From: Pseudomonas sp. P818
GTDB taxonomy: Bacteria; Pseudomonadota; Gammaproteobacteria; Pseudomonadales; Pseudomonadaceae
Direction: 5' to 3'
Assembly: GCF_000418555.1 (NCBI RefSeq)
Contig: NZ_ATKM01000003.1
Location: 1 to 64,000, forward strand
DNA length: 64,000 bases
The stretch's first letter is position 1; every line of letters starts with the position of its first letter. Below the pieces are notes generated by a model, which had not been told where the DNA came from, did not search any database, and saw only the letters and a list, made by a program, of their open reading frames with translations. The position numbers were made by a program, and so were the translations under genes. Positions 17,647 to 26,300 of this stretch are shown piece by piece.

Positions 17647-18944
17647 TGGATGCTGCCATCGCTTTCATCGTGCTGCTGGTGTTGATCATCGGCGGTCTGT
17701 GGGTGCAGTTCGCGGTTGGCGCCGCAGCGCTGGTCTATCTCTTTCTGTTCAAGGGCGTCGCTGGCTGGAAGGCGCTGGGGCTGGTCAGTTGGGGCTCGGC
17801 CAACAGCTTCACCCTGGCAGCCATTCCGCTGTTCATCTTCATGGCCGAGATCCTCCTCGCCAGTGGTCTCAGTGGGCGTCTGTACAACGGCATTGCTCCT
17901 TTCGTGAAACGTCTGCCTGGTGGTCTGCTGCACACCAATATCGTTGGTAGTGGTGTATTCGCCGCAGTGGCCGGCGGTAGCGCACCGACGGCGGCGGCGA
18001 TGTCCACCGTGGCCCTGCCGGCACTGTCGGCGCGCGGCTACAACCGGCGTCTGGTGGCGGGTTCGCTGGCGGCTGGCGGTACGTTGGGAATCCTCATCCC
18101 GCCGTCGATCACCATGATCATCTACGCGACCTTCACCGAAACCTCGATCGCCAAGTTGTTCGCCGCCGGCCTGATACCAGGCATCCTGCTCGGTGCCTGC
18201 TACAGCCTGCTGATCATGGTGCGGGCCATCGCCAATCCGAATCTGGTGCCGCGTGATACGCAGACGCGCGAGCTGGGTGATTACCTGCGCGCGCTGGGTG
18301 ATGTGTTCCCCTTCGGTCTGCTGATCATGATGATCCTCGGCAGCATCTACAGCGGCATGGCCACGCCGACCGAGGCCGGTGCCCTGGGCGTGGTCGGCGC
18401 GATGTTGATTGCCGCGCTGTACCGTCGGCTGAATCTGACCATGCTGCGCTCGGCCCTGTCGCGCACGTTGCTGATGAGCGGCAATGTGTTGTTCATTGTG
18501 TTCATCTCGATGATCTTCGCCTATGCCACCGCGTTGTCCGGGGTAGGCGAGCAACTGGTGGACTGGGTGGCTCATGCCGGGCTGTCCAAGGTGGGCTTGC
18601 TGCTGATTCTGATGCTGGTATTCGCCATTCTGGGCTGCTTCATGGAAGGCCTGGGCATGATCGCCATCATCGTCCCGGTGATCTTCCCGACCCTGATGGC
18701 CATGGGCGTGGATCCGATCTGGTTCGGTATCTTCGTCGTCGTGCTGGTCGAGCTGGGGCAACTGACCCCGCCGCTGGGGGTGATCCTCTTCGTGGTTGCC
18801 GGTTCGGACAAGGAAACCAAGGTGGAAGACGTGGTGATGGGCGTGTTGCCGTTCTTCATCATCATCTTTGGCTTCCTGCTGCTGCTCATCGCGGCGCCGG
18901 ACATCGCCCTGTGGCTGCCCAATCTGACTGCTGGAGGTTCATAG
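17643..18944 (+). CDS. TRAP transporter large permease (DctM type)
   Basis: A 433-residue polytopic protein of the DctM family, which carries the ion-coupled transport channel. Family signatures are AIPLFIFMAEILLASGLSGRLY in part, VAGGSAPTAAAMSTVALP, GGTLGILIPPSITMIIYA, SGMATPTEAGALGVVGA and TPPLGVILFVVAG. The start (ATGATGG at 17643) overlaps dctQ by four bases. It is followed one base after its stop by the lactonase gene. Confidence 0.94.
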   Translation: MMDAAIAFIVLLVLIIGGLWVQFAVGAAALVYLFLFKGVAGWKALGLVSWGSANSFTLAAIPLFIFMAEILLASGLSGRLYNGIAPFVKRLPGGLLHTNIVGSGVFAAVAGGSAPTAAAMSTVALPALSARGYNRRLVAGSLAAGGTLGILIPPSITMIIYATFTETSIAKLFAAGLIPGILLGACYSLLIMVRAIANPNLVPRDTQTRELGDYLRALGDVFPFGLLIMMILGSIYSGMATPTEAGALGVVGAMLIAALYRRLNLTMLRSALSRTLLMSGNVLFIVFISMIFAYATALSGVGEQLVDWVAHAGLSKVGLLLILMLVFAILGCFMEGLGMIAIIVPVIFPTLMAMGVDPIWFGIFVVVLVELGQLTPPLGVILFVVAGSDKETKVEDVVMGVLPFFIIIFGFLLLLIAAPDIALWLPNLTAGGS

Positions 18945-18945
18945 C

Positions 18946-19884
18946 ATGGCGTTTCCCCATCCCGATCCGCTGCTGATCGAGGCCGAAGTCTTCACCAGTC
19001 TGCCGGCTTCCCTGCGTCGCCCGGGAACCAGATCCTACTGGGCCGACAAGAACCGTCGTGGCGCGCCGGTGGACAGTTTCATCGAAGGACCATCGTTCGA
19101 TCTGCAGGGTAACCTGTGGTTCGTCGACATCCCCTTCGGGCGCATCTTCCGTGCCTCGCCGGCTGGCGAGGTGGAGCTGATAGCCGAATACGACGGCCAG
19201 CCCAACGGGCTGAAGATCGACGCCCAGGGGCGTATCTTCATCGCTGACTTCCGCAACGGCATCATGACCCTCGACCCGGCCAGCGGTAAGGTCGAGACCG
19301 CGCTCGGCGACGCCGACACCGAGGGCTTCAAGGGCTGCAACGATCTGCATTTCGGCCCCGATGGCGCGCTGTACTTCACCGACCAGGGGCAGACGGGGTT
19401 GCAGGATCCCAGCGGTCGCGTCTATCGCTGGCACCCGGACAGCGGGCGCCTGGATTGCCTGATCGACAAGGTGCCGAGCCCCAATGGCCTGGTGCTGGAT
19501 ACCACCGGCCACACCCTGTACGTGGCGGTGACCCGCGCCAATGCGGTCTGGCGGTTGCCGCTCTCGCAGAGCCAACGGGTGGTCAAGGCCGGACTGTTCC
19601 TGCAGTTCTCCGGCGGCCGTGCCGGGCCGGACGGCCTTGCACTGACCCGCGACAATGGCGTGGTGGTGTGCCAGACCGGCATGGGCCTGGTGTGGGTGCA
19701 TGACGCCCTCGGCATTCCGATTGCGGTGGTGCGCTCGCCCAAGGGGCTGGGAACCACCAACTGTGCGTTCGGCGGACCGCAGGGGCGTACGTTGTATATC
19801 ACCGAGTCCGATTCCGGTTCGATTCTGCGCGCCGAGTTGCCGGTGGCGGGGCATCCGATGGCCTCGGGCTGGGGCCAGCGCTAG
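18946..19884 (+). CDS. SMP-30/gluconolactonase-family lactonase
   Basis: A 312-residue six-bladed beta-propeller hydrolase. Likely metal ligands lie in FIEGPSF, CNDLHFGPDG, PNGLVLD and GPDGLALT, as in SMP-30. The probable reaction is hydrolysis of a sugar-acid or other organic-acid lactone. It has no signal peptide. It starts one base after dctM and so belongs to the TRAP operon, which suggests that the imported compound, or an early product of it, is a lactone. Confidence 0.88.
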   Translation: MAFPHPDPLLIEAEVFTSLPASLRRPGTRSYWADKNRRGAPVDSFIEGPSFDLQGNLWFVDIPFGRIFRASPAGEVELIAEYDGQPNGLKIDAQGRIFIADFRNGIMTLDPASGKVETALGDADTEGFKGCNDLHFGPDGALYFTDQGQTGLQDPSGRVYRWHPDSGRLDCLIDKVPSPNGLVLDTTGHTLYVAVTRANAVWRLPLSQSQRVVKAGLFLQFSGGRAGPDGLALTRDNGVVVCQTGMGLVWVHDALGIPIAVVRSPKGLGTTNCAFGGPQGRTLYITESDSGSILRAELPVAGHPMASGWGQR

Positions 19885-20019
19885 TCAAGCGCGCGAGCCG
19901 AGGTGTGGCCGTCCTGGCACTGATTTACGCGCAACTCGCTGCAAGGCTGGCGCATCGGGTTGCCGGGGCTCGATAATGCCCGGCAAACCGATAAATCGCC
20001 TGTCGCTGAGGAATACCCG

Positions 20020-20724
20020 ATGATCAAAACACGCCCCCGCCCGGCCGTCAGTGGCGTCGCGTCGGCCGACCGCGTTCTGACCGTATTGACGGCATTCAAG
20101 GTGGGTGATGTTTCCTTGGGCCTGGTCGAGTTGGCCGAGCGCACCGGCTTGAACAAGAGCACCATCATGCGCCTGACGGTGTCGCTGGAAACCTTCGGTC
20201 TGATCAACCGCATGGCCGACGGGCGTTACCAGCTCGCCAGTGAGGTGATGCGCCTGAATGCCGTCTATCAGGATGCCCTCGATCTGGAGCGTCACGTCAT
20301 GCCCGTGTTGCAGGCGCTCACCGACGAAACCGGTGAAACCGCATCGCTCTACGTGCGTCATGGTGCCTATCGCCTGTGCCAGTACCGGGTCAATTCACCG
20401 CATCGTCTACGCCTGCACCTGCAGCCAGGCGACATGCGACCGATGGACAATGCGGCTGGCGCCCTGGCCTTGCGCACCAGTATCGACAAGGCGCTCAGCC
20501 TCACCGAGCCGTTCTACTCCAGCGGGGTTACCGATCCGCATGCGGCGGCCATGGCCCTGCCGATCTTCGGCGCGGGCGATGAGATGGTCGGTGCGCTGAT
20601 GATCTCCGGCCCTGCCAGCCGTCTGACTGCAGAGCGCGCCGACATTCTGCGCGATGTGTTCTGCAAGGCTGCCGCCGGTCTGGCGCGCAGCCTGGGCTGC
20701 AAGGCCGAGTTCCCCTGGGGCTGA
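20020..20724 (+). CDS. IclR-family transcriptional regulator
   Basis: A 234-residue regulator with an N-terminal winged helix (about 14-75; LVELAERTGLNKSTIMRL) and an IclR effector domain (about 80-230; HVMPVLQALTDETGETASLY; ALPIFGAGDEMVGALMISGP). I chose ATG 20020, with GAGGA at 20008-20012; a start at 19960 lacks support. It lies downstream of the TRAP/lactonase genes in the same direction and just upstream of the dehydrogenase/Tct operon. The GAAA-N5-TTTC palindromes around it are its likely operators, and a small carboxylate its likely ligand; both are inferences from position and family. Confidence 0.9.
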   Translation: MIKTRPRPAVSGVASADRVLTVLTAFKVGDVSLGLVELAERTGLNKSTIMRLTVSLETFGLINRMADGRYQLASEVMRLNAVYQDALDLERHVMPVLQALTDETGETASLYVRHGAYRLCQYRVNSPHRLRLHLQPGDMRPMDNAAGALALRTSIDKALSLTEPFYSSGVTDPHAAAMALPIFGAGDEMVGALMISGPASRLTAERADILRDVFCKAAAGLARSLGCKAEFPWG

Positions 20725-20853
20725 AGGCCTGCTCGGCTGCGCCTGGCTGGGCGCGGCCCATGAGCTGTCGATAATTCTTCACAGGCACGCTGCCCCCAGC
20801 TCTTTGCTGTCTCAGCAGAGGGCATGGGTATGTCGTGCATGAACGATTAAATA

Positions 20854-20866
20854 GAAATGCCATTTC
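20854..20866. promoter_or_regulatory. Operator palindrome GAAATG-C-CATTTC
   Basis: A perfect 6+1+6 inverted repeat of the GAAA-N5-TTTC type, 130 bases after the IclR stop and 114 bases upstream of the second copy. It is a candidate auxiliary IclR site (looping or cooperative binding). Confidence 0.6.
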
Positions 20867-20965
20867 CTTTTCTGTTATGAAATCCTGTTGGCGATCTCGT
20901 TTTTCATGATTTTGTGCTGACTATTTCGGGTTTTGCTAACAGGCATCTTTTTTATTTATAAATTT

Positions 20966-20993
20966 TTGAAACGTCGTTTCTTTATGGTAGCCT
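20966..20993 (+). promoter_or_regulatory. Promoter with overlapping operator, dehydrogenase-Tct operon
   Basis: The -35 TTGAAA (20966-20971), a 16-base spacer and the -10 TAGCCT (20988-20993). GAAACGTCGTTTC (20968-20980) is a perfect palindrome over the -35 element. The arrangement is identical to the promoters at 15677 and 26041. Confidence 0.65.
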
Positions 20994-21056
20994 GCCAGTA
21001 GTTCCGGTCAGGGGGAGCCCGGCCGTTGGTGAACACAAAAGAACAAGGTACGCACC

Positions 21057-22037
21057 ATGAATCGAAGCATCCTGGTCACAGGCCCGGCGCTGTCGCCATC
21101 TGCCATGGCATTCGCCGCCGAACAGGGCGTCAAGGTCATCCCGACCCGTCCCTACGCGCCGCTCGACGAACTCCTCGCTATCATCGCCGCCGAAAAACCC
21201 GGCGCGGTCATCGTCCGTCAGGGCAAGTTCGGCCGTGATCTGATCGAGGCTGCGCCCGATCTGAAGATCATCGCCAAGCATGGCGTGGGCTACGACACCA
21301 TCGATATTCAGGCCGCTGCCGAGCGTAATATCCCGGTGACCATCGCCCTGGGCGCGAACGCGCAGTCGGTGGCCGAGCATGCCTTTTCGTTGATGTTCGC
21401 CGTGGCCCGTCAGGTAGCCTGGCTGGATGGGCGCATGCGTGCCGGGCACTGGGACAAGGCCACCGCCAAGGGCGTGGAGCTGTCCGGCAAGACCCTTGGC
21501 CTGGTCGGTCTGGGTTCGATTGGCGGAATATTGCTCGATCTGGTCGCGCCCCTGAAGATGCAGGTGCGTATCTTCGATCCCTATCTGAAGAGCTTGCCCG
21601 AGCGTGACAATGTCAGCCGTGAGAGCGACTTCCAGCGCCTGCTTGAAGAATGTGACGTGATTAGCCTGCACTGCCCGCTGACCGCCGATAATCGTCACCT
21701 GATCGGTGCCGAGCAGCTCAAGCGGATGAAGCCCAAGAGCATCCTGGTCAACACTGCCCGTGGCGAGCTGATCGACAGCCAGGCGTTGATCGCGGCGCTG
21801 CGTGCCGGCGAGATCGGCGGTGCTGGTCTGGACACCTTCGAGCAGGAGCCGCCGGCGGCCGATAGCGAGCTGTGGTCGCTGGACAATCTGGTGGCCACGC
21901 CGCATGTGGGCGCCAATACCCAAGAGTCGCAGGATCGTGTCGGCCTGCTGGCGGTGCAGCAGATCGTCGCCCAGTGGGCTGGCGAGGCACTGGAGCCGCG
22001 CTGCGTGGTCAACCGACACCTGTTGCCAGGCGCCTGA
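21057..22037 (+). CDS. D-isomer-specific 2-hydroxyacid dehydrogenase
   Basis: A 326-residue NAD(P)-dependent dehydrogenase that would interconvert a 2-oxo acid and a 2-hydroxy acid. It has the N-terminal substrate domain, a Rossmann motif LGLVGLGSIGG (about 148-158) and the catalytic Arg in NTARGEL (about 233), Glu in DTFEQEPP (about 262) and His in TPHVGANT (about 282). Family length is normal. It opens an operon with TctCBA and an amidohydrolase. Its leader and first codons are the intact version of the sequence found as a relic upstream of dctP and, more briefly, upstream of the second Tct operon. Confidence 0.93.
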   Translation: MNRSILVTGPALSPSAMAFAAEQGVKVIPTRPYAPLDELLAIIAAEKPGAVIVRQGKFGRDLIEAAPDLKIIAKHGVGYDTIDIQAAAERNIPVTIALGANAQSVAEHAFSLMFAVARQVAWLDGRMRAGHWDKATAKGVELSGKTLGLVGLGSIGGILLDLVAPLKMQVRIFDPYLKSLPERDNVSRESDFQRLLEECDVISLHCPLTADNRHLIGAEQLKRMKPKSILVNTARGELIDSQALIAALRAGEIGGAGLDTFEQEPPAADSELWSLDNLVATPHVGANTQESQDRVGLLAVQQIVAQWAGEALEPRCVVNRHLLPGA

Positions 22038-22094
22038 TGCAAACCGGGCGCCGCCAATGACGCCCGTTCCCACAATAACAACAAGGGAAAACCC

Positions 22095-23066
22095 ATGACT
22101 GTGCTACTTGCCAGCGACATGCTTCGCCATGGACTTCGTACCCTCATGGCCATGCTGCTGTGGAGCTTCGTATCCATGGTCAGCGCCGCTGATTACCCGA
22201 GCCGCGCCATTTCTCTTATCGTGCCTTATGGCGCGGGCGGCACCACGGACATTTCCGCCCGACGCCTGGCGGCGCTGGCCGAGCCGCTGCTGGGTCAGCC
22301 AGTGGTGGTGGAAAACCGTCCTGGTGGCGGTGGTATCAATGCCATGCGCGCGCTGGCGGCGGCCAGGCCCAATGGCTACGCGCTGATCGCCACCACCTCG
22401 TCGCCGTTGTTCGTGACCCCGGCGCTGCGTCCGGTTGGCTATGACCCGATTGCCGACTTCACCTCGCTGATGAACTACTCCGGCCCCTATCACGGTGTAC
22501 TGGTGCGCGCCGACAGTCCTTATCACTCGCTGGATGAGCTGATCCGCGCGGCGGCTTCGGGCAAGCGCCTGACCTACGGCACCGCCGGTGCGCTGAGTGG
22601 CCCGCGGCTGACCTTCACTGCGTTGGCGCGCAAAACCCGTGCAGACCTGCAGCACGTGCCCTTCAGCAGTGCCTCCAGCGTGACTGCGGCGTTGCTCGGC
22701 GGGCATATCGACATTGCCCTGGTACCCGCCTACCGCGACATGGTCAGGAGTGAGCGCCTGCGTCTGCTCGGCGTGCTCGACGACAGTCGCGATCCGGATT
22801 TCCCCCAGGTACAGACTCTGACCGAAGCCGGATACGCCATCGAATTCCCCTCCATCGTCGGCCTGATGGTGCCGCGCGGGGTGCCCGCCGAGCGTGTCGA
22901 GCGTCTGCGTGCGGCGTTCGCCGAGGCGGCAGCCTCTGAGGCTTTCGCCCGCGACATGGACAAGCTCAGTCAGCCGGTGCGGATCATGTCCGGCGCGCAG
23001 ATGGATGAGGTGATCAAGCGCAATCTGCTGGTCTACCGCAACCTGGCCGAGGAACTGAAACGATGA
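22095..23066 (+). CDS. Tripartite tricarboxylate transporter receptor TctC (Bug family), copy 1
   Basis: A 323-residue periplasmic receptor with a signal peptide (about 1-31, ending SMVSA) and the typical Bug start (DYPSRAISLIVPYGAGGTTD), VVVENRPGGGGINAMRAL and HVPFSSASSVTAALLGGHID. It would present a carboxylate to the TctAB permease. Its stop overlaps the TctB start by four bases. It is only distantly like the second receptor at 26424 within this family, so the two systems need not share a substrate. Confidence 0.93.
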   Translation: MTVLLASDMLRHGLRTLMAMLLWSFVSMVSAADYPSRAISLIVPYGAGGTTDISARRLAALAEPLLGQPVVVENRPGGGGINAMRALAAARPNGYALIATTSSPLFVTPALRPVGYDPIADFTSLMNYSGPYHGVLVRADSPYHSLDELIRAAASGKRLTYGTAGALSGPRLTFTALARKTRADLQHVPFSSASSVTAALLGGHIDIALVPAYRDMVRSERLRLLGVLDDSRDPDFPQVQTLTEAGYAIEFPSIVGLMVPRGVPAERVERLRAAFAEAAASEAFARDMDKLSQPVRIMSGAQMDEVIKRNLLVYRNLAEELKR

Positions 23067-23539
23067 GTGCCAAGCTGTCCGGCGGCGTCGCTGCCAACCC
23101 CCGACGTTTCGGCCTGCAGAGTTTGGCTGTCACATTCCTGCTTCTGCTGGCGCTGGCCGGCCTGCTCACCCTGCAGAGTCAGGTGCTGGTGTTCGACTTC
23201 GGTGACAGCGGCCCGGATGCGCGGTTCTTCCCGCGCCTGGTTCTCGGCTTGCTGGCACTGGCTTGCGGCCTGCGCCTGTGGGTGCGGCGAGGCAGCCTGG
23301 AGGATGCGCCCGGTTCGCTGCTGGATTGGGCGCGCGTGCTGCTGATCGGCCTGCTGATCGCCGCCGCTGTGCTGTTCATGGATGCGCTGGGCTTTCTGCT
23401 CTGTGCGGCGGCGGTGGGTGTGCTGCTGGCCTGGTTGCTGGGTGAGCGGCGGCTGCTGCTCGGCCTGCTCCTGCCGTTGGCGGTGGCCGCGCTGGTCACT
23501 TTCGGTGCGCGCTACGCACTGAACATTCCTCTTCCCTGA
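23063..23539 (+). CDS. Tct transporter small membrane subunit TctB, copy 1
   Basis: A 158-residue protein with four hydrophobic segments (about 20-40, 56-75, 90-110 and 120-150) and the TctB-like FGDSGPDARFFPRLVLGLL. It overlaps the receptor gene by four bases and is followed 15 bases later by TctA. It is the poorly conserved small subunit of the permease. Confidence 0.88.
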   Translation: MSAKLSGGVAANPRRFGLQSLAVTFLLLLALAGLLTLQSQVLVFDFGDSGPDARFFPRLVLGLLALACGLRLWVRRGSLEDAPGSLLDWARVLLIGLLIAAAVLFMDALGFLLCAAAVGVLLAWLLGERRLLLGLLLPLAVAALVTFGARYALNIPLP

Positions 23540-23554
23540 CTAGCGGAGCCTGCC

Positions 23555-25039
23555 ATGCTTCTCGAAGCCTTTTATGCATTGTTCGATATCTGGGTGCTGG
23601 TCGCGGCTGTCTGCGGTGTGGTCGTCGGCATCGTCATCGGTGCCATTCCGGGCCTTGGCCCGACCATGGCCATCGCCCTGCTGATTCCGGTGACCTTCGG
23701 CATGTCGCCAGTTCCGGCGATCATCCTGCTGCTGGGGGTATACCAGGGCGCGATCTTCGGCGGTTCTATCTCCGCCATTCTGCTCGGCGTGCCTGGTACG
23801 CCTTCATCGGCCGCGACCGTGATCGACGGTTACCCCATGGCGCGTCAGGGGCGTGCCGGTGAGGCGCTGCGCGTGGCGCTGTATGCCAGCGTGTTCGGCA
23901 ACCTGTTCAGTTGTGGGGTGCTGATCCTGCTGGCGCAGCCGCTGGCCGCCTTCGCCCTGGACTTCGGCCCGGCGCAGATGGCCGCGCTGATGTTCTTCGC
24001 GCTGTCGATCATCGTCCTCTTCGGCGGTGGCTCGAAGCTCGACTCGGCGATCATGGTGCTGGTCGGCATCGCCGCTGGCATCGTCGGTCTCGACCCCATC
24101 GAGGGCCTGCCGCGCTTCACCTTCGGCAGCTTCTCGGCCGAGGATGGCCTGCAGTTGATTCCGGTGCTGATCGGCCTGTTCGCCATGTCCGAAGTGCTGC
24201 AACAGGTCTTCGACCGCCGTCGTGGCGAGCCGCCTCAGGCCGATCCGGTGGCGGTGGACGGTGGCAAGGGGGGCTTTGTGGCCATGTGGCGGATGCGCAG
24301 CACGCTGCTCTTGTCGTCGCTGATCGGTACCTTCGTCGGCATTCTGCCGGGCATCGGCTCCACCGTGCCGGCCTTCGTCAGCTACAACCTGGCGCGCTCG
24401 CGTTCGTTACGCAAGGAGGCCTTCGGCAAGGGTGAAGTCGAAGGTGTGGCCGCGCCGGAGGCTGCCAACAATGCCGTGACCGGAGGAGCACTGGTGCCGA
24501 CCCTGGCGCTGGGCATTCCCGGTGATGCGGTGACCGCCGTGATCCTCGGTGCCTTCATGTTGCAGGGTTTGACCCCTGGGCCGTTCCTGTTCCGTGACCA
24601 TGGTGTGGAGGTCTACGCGATCTTCCTGGCGTTGATCCTGCTGTCGATCCCTTGCGTGATCTTCGGCCTGGCCATGTTCCGTGGCGCGGTGCACGTGATC
24701 CGTATTCAGGCGCGCCACCTCTATCCGCTGATCGCTATTCTTTCGCTGTTCGGCGCATATTCGGTGAACAACAGCCTGTTCGACGTTGGCGTCATGCTCG
24801 CTGCGGGTGGTGTCGGCTTTACCCTGCGCCGTGCCGGTTTCCCGCTGCCGCCGCTGTTGATCGGCCTGATTCTCGGGCCGCCACTGGAGCAGAGCCTGCG
24901 CCAGGCGTTGCTGGCAGGAGGTGGCAGTGCCGACATCTTCCTCAATTCGCCCATCGTCCTGGCACTGCTCGGGGTGACCCTGCTGTGCATGCTCGGGGCG
25001 GCCTGGCAGCACTTGCGCCAGGCGCGTCGCGGAGTCTGA
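23555..25039 (+). CDS. Tct transporter large membrane subunit TctA, copy 1
   Basis: A 494-residue polytopic protein matching TctA: GAIPGLGPTMAIALLIPVTFG near the N-terminus, GGSISAILLGVPGTPSSAAT, GILPGIGSTVPAFVSYNLA and EAANNAVTGGALVPTLALGIPG. It should form the cation-coupled channel for the carboxylate bound by TctC copy 1. The amidohydrolase gene follows two bases after its stop. Confidence 0.95.
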   Translation: MLLEAFYALFDIWVLVAAVCGVVVGIVIGAIPGLGPTMAIALLIPVTFGMSPVPAIILLLGVYQGAIFGGSISAILLGVPGTPSSAATVIDGYPMARQGRAGEALRVALYASVFGNLFSCGVLILLAQPLAAFALDFGPAQMAALMFFALSIIVLFGGGSKLDSAIMVLVGIAAGIVGLDPIEGLPRFTFGSFSAEDGLQLIPVLIGLFAMSEVLQQVFDRRRGEPPQADPVAVDGGKGGFVAMWRMRSTLLLSSLIGTFVGILPGIGSTVPAFVSYNLARSRSLRKEAFGKGEVEGVAAPEAANNAVTGGALVPTLALGIPGDAVTAVILGAFMLQGLTPGPFLFRDHGVEVYAIFLALILLSIPCVIFGLAMFRGAVHVIRIQARHLYPLIAILSLFGAYSVNNSLFDVGVMLAAGGVGFTLRRAGFPLPPLLIGLILGPPLEQSLRQALLAGGGSADIFLNSPIVLALLGVTLLCMLGAAWQHLRQARRGV

Positions 25040-25041
25040 CC

Positions 25042-25842
25042 ATGCGCCTGCCCGTCGTAGCGCCGATATGCGATTGCCATATCCATGTGTTCTCGCCGAC
25101 CCGTGACTATACCGAGGCCAGCTATCAGCCGCCGCGCAAGAGCATCGAGGCGTTTCGTCAGGAGGCGCAGGTCGAAGGCATACGCCGTGCGGTGCTGGTG
25201 CAGGCATCGATCGATGGCAGCGACAACGGCCATCTGCTCGAGGTGCTGCGCAGTGCCACGGATATCGAGCTGCGCGGCGTGGTGATGATCGACGAGCACA
25301 GCCAGAACCTCGCTGAACTGGCCGCTGCCGGCGTGCGCGCAATCCGCATTCAGGATCGCACTCGCCTCGGTATCAACGACCTGCTGCGGCTACCGACGCT
25401 GGCCGCGCGGGCAGCCGAACAGGACTGGCATGTCGAGCTGAACACCGAGCCGCAACGCTATGCAGCGCTGCTGGCACTGCTCGGCGAACTGCCAGCAGGG
25501 CAGGCGTTGGTGCTCGATCACTTCGGTCAGATTGCCCCAGCCAGTGTCGAGGATCTTGCTGGCCTGAGCCGTCTGCTCGACAGCGGGCGGGTGTGGGTCA
25601 AGCTGGTGCCGACCCGGGTCAGTCGTCAGCCCGGCCGTTATGACGATCTCGTCATGCCGCTGCGCCATCTGCTCGCGCACTACCCTGAACGCTGCCTCTG
25701 GGGCAGTGACTGGCCGCACGTGATGACGGCCGAGCCGTTGCCGCAGTCGGCGGACATGCTGGCGTTCCTGCAGCGTGAGCTCGATAGCCGCCAGTTACAG
25801 GCCTGTCTGGTGGACAACCCTGCCCAGCTCTATCGTTTCTAA
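25042..25842 (+). CDS. Amidohydrolase-2 family hydrolase (2-pyrone-4,6-dicarboxylate lactonase-like)
   Basis: A 266-residue TIM-barrel metal hydrolase. Metal-binding candidates are CDCHIHVF near residue 12, LDHFG around 165 and the C-terminal WGSDWPH around 220. The family includes lactonases of dicarboxylate pathways (LigI type) and decarboxylases. It is the last gene of the dehydrogenase-TctCBA operon, so it probably opens a lactone or cleaves an imported carboxylate. I chose ATG 25042, two bases after the TctA stop, instead of longer starts inside tctA. Confidence 0.85.
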   Translation: MRLPVVAPICDCHIHVFSPTRDYTEASYQPPRKSIEAFRQEAQVEGIRRAVLVQASIDGSDNGHLLEVLRSATDIELRGVVMIDEHSQNLAELAAAGVRAIRIQDRTRLGINDLLRLPTLAARAAEQDWHVELNTEPQRYAALLALLGELPAGQALVLDHFGQIAPASVEDLAGLSRLLDSGRVWVKLVPTRVSRQPGRYDDLVMPLRHLLAHYPERCLWGSDWPHVMTAEPLPQSADMLAFLQRELDSRQLQACLVDNPAQLYRF

Positions 25843-26040
25843 CCTTGAAATAATAGAACGATATTTTCATTTTAATGAATGGCTGCTCTGTGGGCTGAGG
25901 CGGTCTGTATGGGCTATGGGTAACCTGAATCCTGCTTCTTCTGGGTTTTATCCGGGCTGGTGCATTTCATTCAGCGTGATCGATGCGCTTTACTCCGGTT
26001 TCCCTGTGGTCGCGGCTGAAATGAAAACGAAATGGCATTA

Positions 26041-26068
26041 TTGAAATGGCATTTCTATATGTTAGGCT
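26041..26068 (+). promoter_or_regulatory. Promoter with overlapping operator, second Tct operon
   Basis: The -35 TTGAAA (26041-26046), 16 bases and the -10 TAGGCT (26063-26068). The perfect palindrome GAAATG-G-CATTTC (26043-26055) overlaps the -35 element. A near-direct repeat of its left part lies at 26029-26040. Confidence 0.65.
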
Positions 26069-26129
26069 TCAGCCTATTCGCGGCAGACTCGATCTGCCCC
26101 TGGTGAAATAGAACAACAAGGTCCGCACC

Positions 26130-26300
26130 ATGAGTCGAAGCATCTCCCTGGCGGGCGCCTGGTCGCAGCCTTGCCCGCTGTCCATTGGCGCTGCTGCGCC
26201 GGACTGTCAGTCCCACTCCTCATGCGTCTGCTGCCTTGTGCCGCAGCCTGCGCCTGCCGCTGCCCGGCTGGCGCCTGTCTCCTGTTGTTTGACGATCTGA
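26130..26300 (+). pseudogene. Leader frame, remnant of the dehydrogenase 5' end
   Basis: A 56-codon frame whose leader (ACAAGGTCCGCACC) and first codons (MSRSIS) match the intact dehydrogenase start at 21057 and the relic at 15768. After about ten codons the likeness is lost, and the rest is Cys- and Pro-rich with no recognisable fold. It ends 123 bases before tctC copy 2, nearly the same distance as the first relic from dctP (118). Relic or leader peptide cannot be told apart. Confidence 0.5.

Larger units (their letters stand above)
20725..21056 (+). other. Regulatory intergenic region with two palindromes
   Basis: This 332-base gap becomes very AT-rich from about 20850 to 20985 and holds two copies of the palindrome (20854-20866 and 20968-20980) plus the conserved leader AAGAACAAGGTACGCACC directly before the dehydrogenase ATG. 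I see no gene in it. Confidence 0.6.

Noticed and set aside
17502..18761. Antisense frame of 419 codons opposite the TRAP large permease
   Set aside because: His/Gln/Asp-rich low-complexity translation, as expected opposite a hydrophobic membrane protein.
26130..26300. Cys-rich 56-residue frame as a small secreted or metal-binding protein
   Set aside because: Only the first codons are shared with the other leaders, and the rest has no signal peptide or ordered Cys spacing; relic or leader is simpler.
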